A stretch of DNA of 64,000 nt from Leuconostocaceae bacterium ESL0958 (lineage in GTDB: Bacteria > Bacillota > Bacilli > Lactobacillales > Lactobacillaceae): positions 21,253-85,252 of the forward strand of contig JAQTHT010000005.1 in the NCBI GenBank assembly GCA_029433265.1. The letters run 5' to 3'. The stretch's first letter is position 1, and each line of letters opens with the position of its first letter. The notes below the pieces were generated by a model. It had not been told where the DNA came from. It was given only the letters and a program-made list of their open reading frames with translations, and made no database searches. Shown piece by piece: positions 24,548-34,469 of the stretch. A program made the translations under genes and the position numbers.

Positions 24548-27229
24548 ATGCGGGAAGTTGAGATGTCAACGAAGTATGATCCAACAGCCGTTGAGGCGGG
24601 GCGCTACCAAGCCTGGTTGGATGAAAAGTTGTTTGCCCCAGAAGCAAATCAGGCGATTCAGGGACAGGAACCAGCCCCTTATTCAGTGGTGATTCCACCG
24701 CCCAACGTCACGGGTAAGTTGCACCTAGGCCACGCCTGGGATACGACTTTGCAAGACATGATTATCCGCCAGAAGCGGATGCAGGGCTTCGACACCCTTT
24801 GGCTGCCGGGCATGGACCACGCTGGCATCGCCACCCAGGCTAAGGTGGAACAGCGCCTTGCGCAGGATGGTATTTCCCGTTATGACCTTGGCCGAGACAA
24901 GTTTGTGGAACAAGTCTGGGATTGGAAAAACGAATATGCTGCTACCATTAAAGAGCAGTGGGGGAAGTTGGGCCTATCCGTTGACTACGACCGGGAACGC
25001 TTCACGCTGGACAGTGGTCTGAACCAAGCCGTGAACAAGGTCTTCATTGACCTCTACAACAAGGGGTTGATTTACCGGGGCGAGTACATCATTAACTGGG
25101 ATCCGAAGGCCCGGACGGCTTTGTCAGATATCGAAGTGGTTTACCAAGATGATGAAGGGGCTTTCTACCATGTGAAGTATCCTTTCGTAGATGGGACGAC
25201 TTTGAACGGACAGGACTATATCGAAATTGCAACGACCCGTCCGGAAACGATGTTTGGGGATGTTGCCGTTGCTGTGAATCCGACGGATGAACGCTACCAA
25301 GATCTGATTGGAAAAAAGGTGCTGGTGCCGCTCGTTGGTCGGGAAATTCCGATTATTGCGGATGACTACGTTGAAAAGGACTTTGGAACAGGCATGGTGA
25401 AAATCACGCCAGCCCATGACCCCAATGATTTTCAGGTGGGGAATCGGCACCAACTAGAACGAATCAACACGATGACGGAAGATGCCCACATGACGGCAGC
25501 AGCTGGGCCATACGCTGGCTTGGACCGCTTCGAAGCCCGCAAGGCCATCGAAAAGGATTTGGCTGACCAGGGTTATTTGCTTAAGGTGGATCCTTATGTG
25601 CACTCAGTTGGTCATTCCGAACGAACTGGCGTGCAAATCGAATCCCGCTTGTCGACCCAGTGGTTTGTCAAAATGGCGCCTTTGGCCGAACAGATTTTGG
25701 CCATGCAGCAAAATCCGGAGGAAAAGGTCAACTTTGTACCCGGTCGTTTTGAAGATACTTTCACCCGTTGGATGGAAAATATCCGCGACTGGGTCATTTC
25801 CCGGCAACTTTGGTGGGGACACCAGATTCCTGCCTGGTATAAGCACAAGGGAACGGCCGAAGAAGAGATTTTCGTCGGAGAAGCAGCACCCGATGATTCT
25901 TGGGAACGCGATCCAGATGTGCTCGACACCTGGTTCTCCTCAGCCCTCTGGCCCTTCTCAACGATGGGCTGGCCTGACGTGGATAGCGCAGACTTTCAGC
26001 GCTACTACCCAACGAACACGCTGGTAACCGGCTACGACATCATCTTCTTCTGGGTGGCCCGCATGATGTTCCAGGGGAAGGAATTTACCGGCGAACGACC
26101 ATTTAAGGATGTGCTGATTCACGGACTGATTCGCGATGGACAAGGCCGGAAGATGTCCAAGTCGCTGGGCAATGGCGTCGATCCAATGGATGTTATCCAA
26201 CAGTATGGGGCCGATGCCCTGCGCTGGTTCTTAGCCACCGGTTCGACACCAGGCCAAGATGTCCGCTTTACTTATGAAAAGATGGACTCAGCCTGGAACT
26301 TTATCAATAAGATTTGGAATGCTGCCCGTTACGTTATCATGAATTTGGATGACGATACGCAGGCGGTGGTGCCAGACCAAGCAGAGCTGACGTTGGCGGA
26401 TCAATGGATTTTGTCCCGCTTAAATGCAGTGATTGAAGCTGTTACCAAAGACTTCGACCGCTACGACTTTGGCGAAGCAGGTCGGGTCCTCTATAACTTT
26501 ATCTGGTCTGATTTTGCTGACTGGTATATTGAAATGACCAAGGAAACGCTGGCTTCGGATGGCGATAAGCGGGCTGTCCAGGCCACCTTGGCTTATGTCT
26601 TGGAGCAAATCTTGAAGTTGATGCAACCAATCATGCCTTTTGTCACGGAGGCAATTTGGCAGGAAATGCCTGCGCAACAGCAGCAACCGGGTCAGCGTTT
26701 GGCAGTGCAAGCCTACCCAACGGTCAACCCTGCGCTGACGAATCCGGCCGCTGAAAAGGCCTTTGCCTCTTTGCAAGACTTAATTGTGGCGGTCCGGAAC
26801 ATTCGGGCAGAGGCGAAAGCGCCAATGTCCACGCCAGTGGACCTCCTGGTCAATGTCCAGGATCAGTCGTTGACGGCCATTTTCCAAGACAATGCCGACT
26901 ATATCGACCGCTTTGTTAAGCCAAAGTCCTTGACGATTGCCCCTGATTTGGCAGCGCCGAAGTTGTCCATGTCACAGGTGATTTCTGGCGCTGAAGTCTA
27001 TGTCCCATTGGCGGGGCTGATCAATATTGAAGCAGAAATCAGCCGACTACAAGGCGAGGCCAAGAAGTACGAGCAAGAAGTAGCCCGTGCGAACGGGAAG
27101 CTGCAGAACGAAAAGTTCGTGAACTCGGCCCCCGAAAAGGTCGTCGCAGCAGAACGTGAAAAGTTGGCGGACTGGCAGGCCAAGGCAGATGCGGTCGCAG
27201 CCCGCATTGCCCAACTGCAAGCACAGTAG
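24548..27229 (+). CDS. valS: Valyl-tRNA synthetase
   Basis: An 893-residue class Ia synthetase. HIGH appears as [21 protein letters not shown] as [14 protein letters not shown], the CP1 editing domain has [17 protein letters not shown], and a C-terminal coiled coil follows (about residues 825-893). AAAGGAG six bases before the ATG at 24548 supports this start over the in-frame ATG at 24563. Regulated by the upstream T-box. Confidence 0.96.
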   Translation: MREVEMSTKYDPTAVEAGRYQAWLDEKLFAPEANQAIQGQEPAPYSVVIPPPNVTGKLHLGHAWDTTLQDMIIRQKRMQGFDTLWLPGMDHAGIATQAKVEQRLAQDGISRYDLGRDKFVEQVWDWKNEYAATIKEQWGKLGLSVDYDRERFTLDSGLNQAVNKVFIDLYNKGLIYRGEYIINWDPKARTALSDIEVVYQDDEGAFYHVKYPFVDGTTLNGQDYIEIATTRPETMFGDVAVAVNPTDERYQDLIGKKVLVPLVGREIPIIADDYVEKDFGTGMVKITPAHDPNDFQVGNRHQLERINTMTEDAHMTAAAGPYAGLDRFEARKAIEKDLADQGYLLKVDPYVHSVGHSERTGVQIESRLSTQWFVKMAPLAEQILAMQQNPEEKVNFVPGRFEDTFTRWMENIRDWVISRQLWWGHQIPAWYKHKGTAEEEIFVGEAAPDDSWERDPDVLDTWFSSALWPFSTMGWPDVDSADFQRYYPTNTLVTGYDIIFFWVARMMFQGKEFTGERPFKDVLIHGLIRDGQGRKMSKSLGNGVDPMDVIQQYGADALRWFLATGSTPGQDVRFTYEKMDSAWNFINKIWNAARYVIMNLDDDTQAVVPDQAELTLADQWILSRLNAVIEAVTKDFDRYDFGEAGRVLYNFIWSDFADWYIEMTKETLASDGDKRAVQATLAYVLEQILKLMQPIMPFVTEAIWQEMPAQQQQPGQRLAVQAYPTVNPALTNPAAEKAFASLQDLIVAVRNIRAEAKAPMSTPVDLLVNVQDQSLTAIFQDNADYIDRFVKPKSLTIAPDLAAPKLSMSQVISGAEVYVPLAGLINIEAEISRLQGEAKKYEQEVARANGKLQNEKFVNSAPEKVVAAEREKLADWQAKADAVAARIAQLQAQ

Positions 27230-27245
27230 CCTCTGGCAGTAAATT

Positions 27246-27268
27246 CCTCACCAGCTGGTGGGGTTTTT
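27246..27268 (+). terminator. Terminator after valS
   Basis: CCTCACCAGCTGGTGGGG hairpin with five T residues. Confidence 0.7.
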
Positions 27269-27300
27269 ATGTTAGCTTAATAAAGACTCGACAAAATAGG

Positions 27301-27323
27301 TGGGTAGTGGGCGACGCTACCCA
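27301..27323 (+). other. Hairpin in the leader of the orphan fabH
   Basis: TGGGTAGTG-GGCGA-CGCTACCCA forms a 9-bp stem 30 bases upstream of the gene. It lacks a T-run, so it is not a terminator; it could be an operator dyad or an mRNA structure. Confidence 0.4.
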
Positions 27324-27353
27324 GAAAGATATCGATAATAGTAGGAAGATTTT

Positions 27354-28322
27354 ATGTTAGGAAGTAAGATACGCGCTAGTGGTCACTATGTGCCAGCCGA
27401 TCTGGTTAGTAATGATCAATTAGCAGAGGTCGTCGACACTTCTGATGAATGGATTGTTAGTCACACTGGCATCCGCAGTCGACATGTTTCACTACGGGGC
27501 GAAAACACCTCTGATTTAGCAACCAAAGCAGCTGAAGTTACCCTGCAAAGGGCTGGGATTGAGGCCGCAGCACTCGATTTTATTATCGTGACTACTTTCA
27601 CGCCGGATGGGTTGGCGCCTTCTACGGCTGCCCTGGTACAACGAAACCTGGGTGCAGATCATGCTTTTGCTTTTGACTTATCAACGGCCTGTGCTGGTTT
27701 TGTCTTTGGCTTAGCCACTGCTGACAAATTTTTGAAAGCGGGTCCTTATCAACGCGGTTTGGTCATTGCGGCAGAAGTCAATTCAAAAATGATGGATTTT
27801 AGTGATCGCACCAGCACGGTCTTTTTTGGCGATGGGGCCGGGGCCGTCCTGTTGGAGAAAAGTGAGCAAGGGCAGTTGCAGGCGGAAAGTCTGCATACGA
27901 AAGGGGATGATAAAGTTGTTCACTCTGGCTTGATTCCACCCTTGACCAAATTGGCTGCTGATAACTATCCCACGATTCAGGCTTTTGCCCAGGAAGGCCG
28001 CCAGGTCTTTGAAACGGTTACGACGGTGATTCCTGAGCACATGCAGGCCGTACTCGCGAGTGCCGGCCTGACGCTGGATGACGTGGATTACTTTATTTTG
28101 CACCAGGCCAACTTGCGCATGATTGAGCAGGTTGCCCAGCGCTTAGAACAGCCAATGGCCAAGTTCGTGACCAACGTGGCCGATTATGGCAATGCCTCTT
28201 CGGCGGGTATTGCCATGGCCTTTGACCAATTGAATCAGGCGGTAACACTCACGGGTAAAAAAGTACTCTTAACTGGTTTTGGCGCAGGCTTTAGCTATGG
28301 TTCTGTATTGCTTGATATGTAA
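27354..28322 (+). CDS. 3-oxoacyl-ACP synthase III, orphan paralogue
   Basis: A 322-residue FabH-fold enzyme with an intact triad: Cys in LSTACAGFVFG, His in ILHQANLRM and Asn in DYGNASSAG. It lies far from the FAS operon, which has its own fabH at 52602. It may set a different primer preference (acetyl versus other acyl-CoA) or act in another condensation. It is not in an operon; AGGAAG precedes the ATG. Confidence 0.87.
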   Translation: MLGSKIRASGHYVPADLVSNDQLAEVVDTSDEWIVSHTGIRSRHVSLRGENTSDLATKAAEVTLQRAGIEAAALDFIIVTTFTPDGLAPSTAALVQRNLGADHAFAFDLSTACAGFVFGLATADKFLKAGPYQRGLVIAAEVNSKMMDFSDRTSTVFFGDGAGAVLLEKSEQGQLQAESLHTKGDDKVVHSGLIPPLTKLAADNYPTIQAFAQEGRQVFETVTTVIPEHMQAVLASAGLTLDDVDYFILHQANLRMIEQVAQRLEQPMAKFVTNVADYGNASSAGIAMAFDQLNQAVTLTGKKVLLTGFGAGFSYGSVLLDM

Positions 28323-28325
28323 ATA

Positions 28326-28411
28326 TTTGCATTTGCAAAAAGCTTGTAATATAATCGAGACATAAATGCAAAGGAAAAATTCCCTTGCATCGTCTATAAT
28401 GGACGTATAAT
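28326..28411 (+). promoter_or_regulatory. Promoter region of LysM-CAP gene with two dyads
   Basis: TTGCAT (28327-28332), 17-base spacer and TATAAT (28350-28355) form a good promoter. The dyad TTTGCA-TT-TGCAAA overlaps the -35, and a second near-perfect dyad with 11-base arms (28366-28390, ATGCAAAGGAA / TTCCCTTGCAT) lies in the early leader. Two further TATAAT sequences follow. The shared TTGCA core suggests one regulator, not identified. Confidence 0.5.
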
Positions 28412-28468
28412 TTAGGCACAAGAACTCAAGAACTTGTATATATTAATTTGAAGATGGAGATGGCTCAC

Positions 28469-29221
28469 ATGAAGAACAAAGTAACGAAAACGATTCTGGC
28501 GACTGCCGCAGGTGCAGCTGCTTTTGCCGGTGCACACGCTGCTGCATCTGCTGACCAAGTGTCCGTGAAGGATGGGGACACACTCTCCCAAATCGCAGAA
28601 GATCATAACACGACGGTTGACGAATTGGTTGCTAAGAACCAAATCGAAAACGCTGACTTGATCTTTGCTGGTGACTTGTTGACGACGGATGGTTCCGGTG
28701 TCACGGTTGCCCCAGCCGCTGCACCTACTGCAACGGCCAACCAAGACCAGGCAGCTGTTGCCCAAGCACAGGCTGCTACTGCTGAACAACCACAGGCACA
28801 AGCCCAAGCAAACACGAACCCACAGAACCAAGCAAGCACGACGAACGTTTCTTACCAAGCTCCAGCTGCTTCTGGTAACGGTGCCGATGCTTCCGTTCAA
28901 GGCATTGTCGACGCCATGAACGCTAAGCGTGCTGCCCTTGGTTTGGCACCTGTTCAATACGATGCTAGCCTTTCTGCACGTGCCCAAGGCCGTGCCGAAG
29001 AAGCAAACGCTAACGGCGGCTTGCCTTCTGGCCACATGGCCCAAGTTGCTGGCCCTGAAGTTGTTGCTATTGGCTTCGGCGCAGGTTCTGTTGTTGACGC
29101 ATGGTACAACGAAACGAACATGATTGCTGCACCAGCGCACCGGAACTGGTTGACGAACCCATCCTTCACTCGGGTTGGCTTTGGTGTGTCAGGTTCAACA
29201 ATCGTTGGTTTGGCCGGCTAA
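28469..29221 (+). CDS. Secreted LysM and CAP domain protein
   Basis: A 250-residue exported protein: signal peptide (cleavage probably after AHAAASA), an N-terminal LysM motif for peptidoglycan binding (VSVKDGDTLSQIAEDHNTT), an Ala/Gln/Asn-rich linker of about 70 residues, and a C-terminal CAP/SCP-like domain (VDAMNAKRAALGLAPVQYD, SGHMAQ, AHRNWLTNPSFTRVGFG). GGAG nine bases before the ATG at 28469 decides the start. The strongly biased codons point to high expression. It may act at the cell wall; no enzyme activity can be assigned. Confidence 0.87.
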   Translation: MKNKVTKTILATAAGAAAFAGAHAAASADQVSVKDGDTLSQIAEDHNTTVDELVAKNQIENADLIFAGDLLTTDGSGVTVAPAAAPTATANQDQAAVAQAQAATAEQPQAQAQANTNPQNQASTTNVSYQAPAASGNGADASVQGIVDAMNAKRAALGLAPVQYDASLSARAQGRAEEANANGGLPSGHMAQVAGPEVVAIGFGAGSVVDAWYNETNMIAAPAHRNWLTNPSFTRVGFGVSGSTIVGLAG

Positions 29222-29233
29222 TTTCAAAATCGG

Positions 29234-29260
29234 AAACGACTGTTCGCAGTCGTTTTTTTT
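29234..29260 (+). terminator. Terminator after LysM-CAP gene
   Basis: AAACGACTG-TTCG-CAGTCGTTT with eight T residues. Confidence 0.9.
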
Positions 29261-29375
29261 ATTGCTTAAAAAACATTTAAAGTTCGACTGTTAAGCTGAC
29301 AGTCGGACTATTTATGTTAAGATTGAAAGACATGCAAAGTCGTTACTAAACTAATAGAATTGGAGTATTCGTTTC

Positions 29376-30539
29376 ATGACCGAGCAAGAGGAACAGGTCT
29401 ATTCCCGGAAAGCCCGTTTAGACGAAGGAAAAACCGGACGTAAGAAGAAAAAGGGGTGGAAGGCTTGGTTGCTTTCCCTCATTTTGATTGTACTGTTAGG
29501 TGCCGTCGCCTGGGCGGGTTATCTCTATACTCAATATAAGGGGTCAATTGATGATTTGCATAAGGAAGCCAAGGGCTTCAAGGGGGAACGGAATGTTTCC
29601 CGCTTAATCGCCCAGGGCAAGCCTTTCTCCATTTTGCTCCTGGGAACGGATACGGGTGATTTGGGTCGGGATCGGACCGGCCTCACGGATTCCATGATGC
29701 TCGTGACCATTAATCCGAAGGATGGTAAGACCACCATGGTCTCCATTCCTCGTGATATCATGGTTGCCATTCCTGGACACGAAGATACTTTCCCACAGAA
29801 GTTGAACGCTGCCTTCTCCATTGACGGTGTTGGGGCGACGATGCAGACTGTGCAGGACTACCTGAACGTGCCGGTTGATTCCTATGCCTTGATTAACATG
29901 GGCGGTTTGACGACCTTGATTAACCAAGTGGGCGGCGTGTCAGTGAAATCACCGCTGTCCTTCCAGTATAGTCAGGCCACCGCCCACGACTATGGCCCTG
30001 ATTTGTATCGTTTCCACAAGGATTCTACGGCTTACGAATACTCCTCCGATAACGGGGAAACTTGGTCAGAAACGAAGCATAAGTTAACGGGTGATGCTGC
30101 CTTGGCCTTTTCACGGATGCGCTATGATGATCCACAAGGGGACTATGGTCGCCAGCAGCGACAGCGGATTATCCTCGAGGCGTTGATTAAAAAGGCGCTC
30201 AACGTGCAGAACTTATTGAATCCAGGCTTTATCAAGAAGGTTGCTAAGAATGCCGAGACGGATTTGACCTTCTCGGATATGACCAAGTTGGCACAAAAGT
30301 ATCGGAATGCTGGTAAGACGCAAGATTCTGATCATTTGCAAGGGATTGGCAACTACTATGGTGGCGTTTCCTATCAGATGGTCAAGACTTCCGAAAAGCA
30401 GCGGGTCACGGATAAGTTGCGCGGCCAGTTAGGGCTGAAAGCGAAGGAAACTGGTTCGCAGTATGCGGGCGAGGTCCCAACGGAGCAGGTTCGTGCTGCA
30501 AGTGATAATCTTGCCGAAATTGGTGAAAAATTGTCATAA
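29376..30539 (+). CDS. LytR-CpsA-Psr (LCP) family wall polymer ligase
   Basis: A 387-residue protein with a cytoplasmic basic N-terminus, one membrane helix (about residues 30-50) and an extracellular LCP domain: FSILLLGTDTGDLGRDRTGLTD, MLVTINPKDGKTTMVSIPRD, and LTGDAALAFSRMRYDDPQGD YGRQQRQ with the conserved Arg and Asp residues. LCP enzymes attach teichoic acids or other polymers to peptidoglycan from lipid carriers. Monocistronic between two terminators. Confidence 0.92.
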   Translation: MTEQEEQVYSRKARLDEGKTGRKKKKGWKAWLLSLILIVLLGAVAWAGYLYTQYKGSIDDLHKEAKGFKGERNVSRLIAQGKPFSILLLGTDTGDLGRDRTGLTDSMMLVTINPKDGKTTMVSIPRDIMVAIPGHEDTFPQKLNAAFSIDGVGATMQTVQDYLNVPVDSYALINMGGLTTLINQVGGVSVKSPLSFQYSQATAHDYGPDLYRFHKDSTAYEYSSDNGETWSETKHKLTGDAALAFSRMRYDDPQGDYGRQQRQRIILEALIKKALNVQNLLNPGFIKKVAKNAETDLTFSDMTKLAQKYRNAGKTQDSDHLQGIGNYYGGVSYQMVKTSEKQRVTDKLRGQLGLKAKETGSQYAGEVPTEQVRAASDNLAEIGEKLS

Positions 30540-30551
30540 GTAAACAGAGAA

Positions 30552-30573
30552 GGACGGCAATGCCGTCTTTTTT
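30552..30573 (+). terminator. Terminator after LCP gene
   Basis: GACGGC-AAT-GCCGTC with six T residues. Confidence 0.85.
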
Positions 30574-30623
30574 ATTTGCCTAAGAACCATGTTATACTGA
30601 GAGAAAATGACTTTGGGGACATC

Positions 30624-31535
30624 ATGGCCGACCATTATTTAGCAATTATTGATTTGGGGAGTAACTCCGCCCGACTAGTGATCGAAGAATTCGTGGACCA
30701 GCACTATCAGGAAATTTATCGCACCAAGACGGACACCCGCCTGGCTGCTGGCATGGGCAGTGCCTGCCAGCTGCAGGAGGCGCCCATGGCCCGGACGTTG
30801 GCAGTTTTACGGGACTACGTGCAGACCATTGCCAGCTACGAAAACTGCCGAACAATTGCTATTGCGACGGCGGCCGTTCGCGTGGCCCGCAATCAGGCGG
30901 ACTTTTTAGCCCGTGTGGCGGAGACGACCGGCATCACGCTGCGGGTGCTCTCTGGACAGGAGGAGGCCCATTACGACTATCTGGGGGTTCGTGCTAGTTT
31001 ACCCGCGGTTGAGCAAGCCGTTATTTTGGATACTGGCGGCGCTTCGATTGAGCTGATTGCCTACCGGCAGCGTGGGCCAGAAGCCGAAGTTTCCCTGCCC
31101 TTTGGGGCTGTTTCCCTTACCGAAAAATACGGGCTAGCTGATCAAATTCATCAGGCAGACATTGATCAGGCCTGTCAGGATATTACGGCCGATTATGCCC
31201 AGCAAGCTGCCTTTTTAAAGGCGCAGCAAGGACAGCCAGTCATTCTATTGGGCGGGGCCAATCGCTCCTTAGCCCGGATGGCGAACATGGCTGATTTGCA
31301 CGGCGCGTCCTTGTCCAAAGAAGCGGTTGAACGCTTTTTTACGGCCATTAGCCAAAAGAGTCGGGCCGAGCGCGAACAGCTGGCCGGCCTCGAAAAAAAT
31401 CGGGCAGATATTATTATTTCGGGACTGCTCCCCGTATTGAATTTAATTCGTTTTATTGACGCACCCCGGGTGATCTTTTCAGAATCAGGCGTGCGGGAAG
31501 GGTTGATTAGCGAACTGCTAGCAGCATATGGTTAA
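30624..31535 (+). CDS. ppx: Exopolyphosphatase, Ppx/GppA family
   Basis: A 303-residue ASKHA-fold phosphatase. The phosphate motifs are IIDLGSNSARLVI, ATAAVRVARNQADF, LSGQEEAHYDYLGV and ILDTGGASIELI. It removes terminal phosphate from polyphosphate or pppGpp; the short single-module form lacks the C-terminal HD domain. The ATG at 30624 is chosen because the ASKHA motif then starts at residue 7. The 3' end overlaps mvaA, so the two are coupled. Confidence 0.85.
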   Translation: MADHYLAIIDLGSNSARLVIEEFVDQHYQEIYRTKTDTRLAAGMGSACQLQEAPMARTLAVLRDYVQTIASYENCRTIAIATAAVRVARNQADFLARVAETTGITLRVLSGQEEAHYDYLGVRASLPAVEQAVILDTGGASIELIAYRQRGPEAEVSLPFGAVSLTEKYGLADQIHQADIDQACQDITADYAQQAAFLKAQQGQPVILLGGANRSLARMANMADLHGASLSKEAVERFFTAISQKSRAEREQLAGLEKNRADIIISGLLPVLNLIRFIDAPRVIFSESGVREGLISELLAAYG

Positions 31536-32763
31536 GAAATTTTATCAACAAAGTCCAGCAGAACGGGTGGCCGCACTGAACTTATCAGATGCTGCTAAGG
31601 CCAATTTTTTAGCGGACCAGTCGACGGCACGACAATCACTCATTGAAAATTATGTGACGGACTACCCGCTGCCAGAAGGCATTGTCAAGGAACTGCTGGT
31701 TGGGGGCCGGTCCTATCAAGTGCCGATGGTGACAGAAGAGCCTTCTGTGGTAGCAGCCGCTAATAATGGCGCCCGTCTCTTGAACTTAGGCGGTGGCGTC
31801 CGAGTACTGGCGGCTGGGGAACCCCTCCTGGGCGGGCAGCTACTCTTTACAGCTGTATCAGCAACTGACTTAACTGCTTTTGTGGCGGCCAAGCGGTCGG
31901 CAATCGATGCTGCTGCCCAGGCGGCGAAGCCTTCGCTTTATCAACGGGGGGGCGGACTCCGTGACGTGGCCGTGCGAGCCCTGCCAGGCCGGCGGGCCGT
32001 GGTCACGCTCACCGTTGCGACCGGCCAAGCCATGGGGGCCAACGCCGTCAATACGATTTTGGAAGCCGTGGCACCTATTTTTCAACCCTTTGAAGAACAG
32101 CTCTTGGCCAAAATTTTAACCAATGCCGGACATGACAGCCTGCTCACTGTGCAGGGCCGGGTCTCGGTGACCGCTTTGGGCGGCGTGGACCGGGCCAAGC
32201 AGATTGCAGCCCTATCCGCTTTCGGGGCGGTCGATCCAGATCGGGCCGTTACGGAAAACAAGGGGCTTTTTAACGGGATTGCAGCAGTGCTGCTGGCCAC
32301 TGGCAATGACTTCCGAGCTGTTGAAGCGGCCGGACATGCCTATGCTGCCCGCCATGGCCGTTACCAGTCCTTGACGAGTTGGCAGTTAACGGCGCAAGAA
32401 GATTTTTTGGAGGGGGAGCTGACGCTTCCCATGAACATTGGCTTAGTCGGTGGAGCGCTGGCTTCTTTGTCACGTGCCCAAGAAAATTTGGCCCTCTTGG
32501 ATGTTCAGGATGTCCAGGAACTGAAACAGGTCATCCTGGCGCTGGGCCTGGCCCAGAATTTAGCGGCGCTTAAAGCGATTACGGGACCCGGTATTCAGGC
32601 AGGCCACATGAAAATGCAGGCCCGGGTCTTGGCGCAAGAAGCGGGTGCTAGTGAGGCAGAAATTCCGGCAGTCGTGGCCCGTTTACAAGAGCTGGGTGAC
32701 TATAGCCAGGCCAAAGCACAACAAGTGTTAGGAGAAATACGAACATCATGGACGCAAAATTAG
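31528..32763 (+). CDS. mvaA: Hydroxymethylglutaryl-CoA reductase, class II
   Basis: Reduces HMG-CoA to mevalonate for isoprenoid synthesis. The 411-residue protein has the class II marks: TEEPSVVAAANNGARL near residue 75, DAMG-region variant TGQAMGANAVNTILE, TENKGLFNGI and the C-terminal GHMKMQARVLAQEAG with the catalytic-flap His. The rest of the mevalonate pathway is not in the window. It overlaps ppx by 8 and the next gene by 16 bases. Confidence 0.93.
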   Translation: MVKKFYQQSPAERVAALNLSDAAKANFLADQSTARQSLIENYVTDYPLPEGIVKELLVGGRSYQVPMVTEEPSVVAAANNGARLLNLGGGVRVLAAGEPLLGGQLLFTAVSATDLTAFVAAKRSAIDAAAQAAKPSLYQRGGGLRDVAVRALPGRRAVVTLTVATGQAMGANAVNTILEAVAPIFQPFEEQLLAKILTNAGHDSLLTVQGRVSVTALGGVDRAKQIAALSAFGAVDPDRAVTENKGLFNGIAAVLLATGNDFRAVEAAGHAYAARHGRYQSLTSWQLTAQEDFLEGELTLPMNIGLVGGALASLSRAQENLALLDVQDVQELKQVILALGLAQNLAALKAITGPGIQAGHMKMQARVLAQEAGASEAEIPAVVARLQELGDYSQAKAQQVLGEIRTSWTQN

Positions 32764-33719
32764 AGACACTGTTAGAGCAAGTGAATCAAACCTACCCTGG
32801 AACCGTCATGACCCGAGTGAGCGGTCCAGCGGACGGGCGCTTACGGCTAGACCGTGTGCAACAATCGGTACTAGCAGACCGGTTGTTGATTGAGGTCCAG
32901 GGCCAGACGGAAGCAAATTTCGTCCTTGGCAACGAACTACTGAAGCTGCTTTTGACGCTTAATGGGATTGTGCCCCAGATTTTCTTTGCGCTGACCTTTG
33001 AAAAAGAAGCCCTGGATCAGCAGTTGATTCAACTCGCCACCCGAATGCATCGGGTGGTGGTGCATGCCATCAGCTACCGAGAATTGGCCCGGCAGGGCTT
33101 TCTCACGGCGGAAACGGCCGCTGCTTTTGTGGCAGGGGTTCAAGATGAATTGAGTAAGGAAGGAGATCAAGTGGATGGGGAAAGTCTCTTCCGTTTGTTA
33201 ACCATGCTCGATGCCGCTGTCTTCCTCAAAGCCTTCGAAGAAACAGGGGCGCGGGCGCAAGCCGCCGATTACAGCGCTGACTTTGCGGCCGATTATCCCT
33301 GGGCTTTTGCGGCGGCCAAAAAACTAACGGTGCCCATCTTGGCTGCTGATTTGACGGCCTCCCGGCAGATTCACAGGCAAATTGTGCAGCTTTTTGCGGC
33401 GGTGGATGAAACGTTGTCCACTGCAGCTTTGCCCACTATTAATGCTAACCAGTACGTCACACTGGCGCCCGTGCTGTCCAAGCGGCAGTTAGGAGCGACG
33501 GTGGCCAGCCAGTATGAAATCTTCCACTCGGATATGATTGATTTTAAGACTGGGGAGAAGGCCTTCGTTGGCTTAGGCAAACAGGACCGACAAAATACGT
33601 TTGTGATTACAGCACCTAGCAATCCGGCGGACCGGCCGGCCTTCTTTAAGGAACTCTATGCTTGGTCGGTAGAAGACCTCTTGACGAAATTGGCCCTGCC
33701 TTATATTCCCAGGGATTAA
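32748..33719 (+). CDS. IpaB/EvcA family protein
   Basis: A 323-residue soluble protein of the lactic-acid-bacterial family annotated IpaB/EvcA and commonly next to mvaA. Recognised stretches are GNELLKLLLTLNGIVPQIFF in the first third and the C-terminal KQDRQNTFVITAPSNPADRP with FKELYAW. No biochemical function is established and the family name should not be read as virulence. The HELLH-like zinc motif of some homologues is GNELLKLL here, so metal binding is doubtful. Confidence 0.75.
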   Translation: MDAKLETLLEQVNQTYPGTVMTRVSGPADGRLRLDRVQQSVLADRLLIEVQGQTEANFVLGNELLKLLLTLNGIVPQIFFALTFEKEALDQQLIQLATRMHRVVVHAISYRELARQGFLTAETAAAFVAGVQDELSKEGDQVDGESLFRLLTMLDAAVFLKAFEETGARAQAADYSADFAADYPWAFAAAKKLTVPILAADLTASRQIHRQIVQLFAAVDETLSTAALPTINANQYVTLAPVLSKRQLGATVASQYEIFHSDMIDFKTGEKAFVGLGKQDRQNTFVITAPSNPADRPAFFKELYAWSVEDLLTKLALPYIPRD

Positions 33720-33743
33720 AACCGTGAAAGGACGGTAACCACT

Positions 33744-34451
33744 ATGTTGGTGACAGCAGCCATTCAAGCTTTATTTGACCAGGCGCAGCACATTGTGTTT
33801 TTGACAGGGGCTGGCGTGTCCACGCTATCGGGTATTCCGGACTACCGGTCCAAGAACGGACAATACCAACACGCAACGCTAGCGCCGGAGTATTTGCTAT
33901 CGGACCAAGCCTTTGCCGAAATTCCTGAGCAGCAGTACCAGTTCATGCAGCGCTATATGTACTTCCCGGCGGCGCAGCCAAATATTGTCCATCAAAAGAT
34001 GGCCGCACTGACCCAGCAGGGTCGGGCTAAAATCATTACGCAAAATGTGGATGACTTGGACCTGGCGGCTGGTGTGCAACCGGACCGACTCATTCGTTTT
34101 CATGGTTCGCTCTACGACCTCTACACGCCAGTGGACGGCCAGCAGGTTTCGTTGGCGGACTACCAGCACTCGCTCTACCGGGCGGGGGATCAGGCGAAAA
34201 TCAGACCCAATATCACCTTTTACGGTGAGCAACCTAAGCAGGTGGAAGAGGCGGTGCGCTGGGTCCGCCAGGCCGATTTGCTCGTAGTGGTGGGGACTTC
34301 GTTTCGGGTATATCCCTTCGCGGGTCTCTTGGACTATGCCCGTCCGGGCACAAAAATACTTGCCATTAATTTAGAAAAGATACCAACGACCGCGGCGGTG
34401 ACACAGATTCAAGGTAACGCCGGCGAATTTTTCGAAGAACTGAAGCTTTAG
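33744..34451 (+). CDS. Sir2 family NAD-dependent deacylase lacking the zinc cysteines
   Basis: A 235-residue sirtuin. The NAD motifs are present: LTGAGVSTLSGIPDYRS, TQNVDDLDLAAG, the catalytic His in RFHGSLYDL, and VVGTSFRVYP. The zinc module between about residues 115 and 160 contains no cysteine at all, where typical sirtuins have four, and TQNxDxLH has Asp in place of His. Substrate and activity (deacylase or ADP-ribosyltransferase) cannot be told. Confidence 0.82.
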   Translation: MLVTAAIQALFDQAQHIVFLTGAGVSTLSGIPDYRSKNGQYQHATLAPEYLLSDQAFAEIPEQQYQFMQRYMYFPAAQPNIVHQKMAALTQQGRAKIITQNVDDLDLAAGVQPDRLIRFHGSLYDLYTPVDGQQVSLADYQHSLYRAGDQAKIRPNITFYGEQPKQVEEAVRWVRQADLLVVVGTSFRVYPFAGLLDYARPGTKILAINLEKIPTTAAVTQIQGNAGEFFEELKL

Positions 34452-34469
34452 TAGAAAGAGGCGCAAGTG

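Noticed and set aside
28323..28468. WalR box before the LysM-CAP gene
   Set aside because: No TGTWAH-N5-TGTWAH direct repeat could be found; the dyads are of another type.
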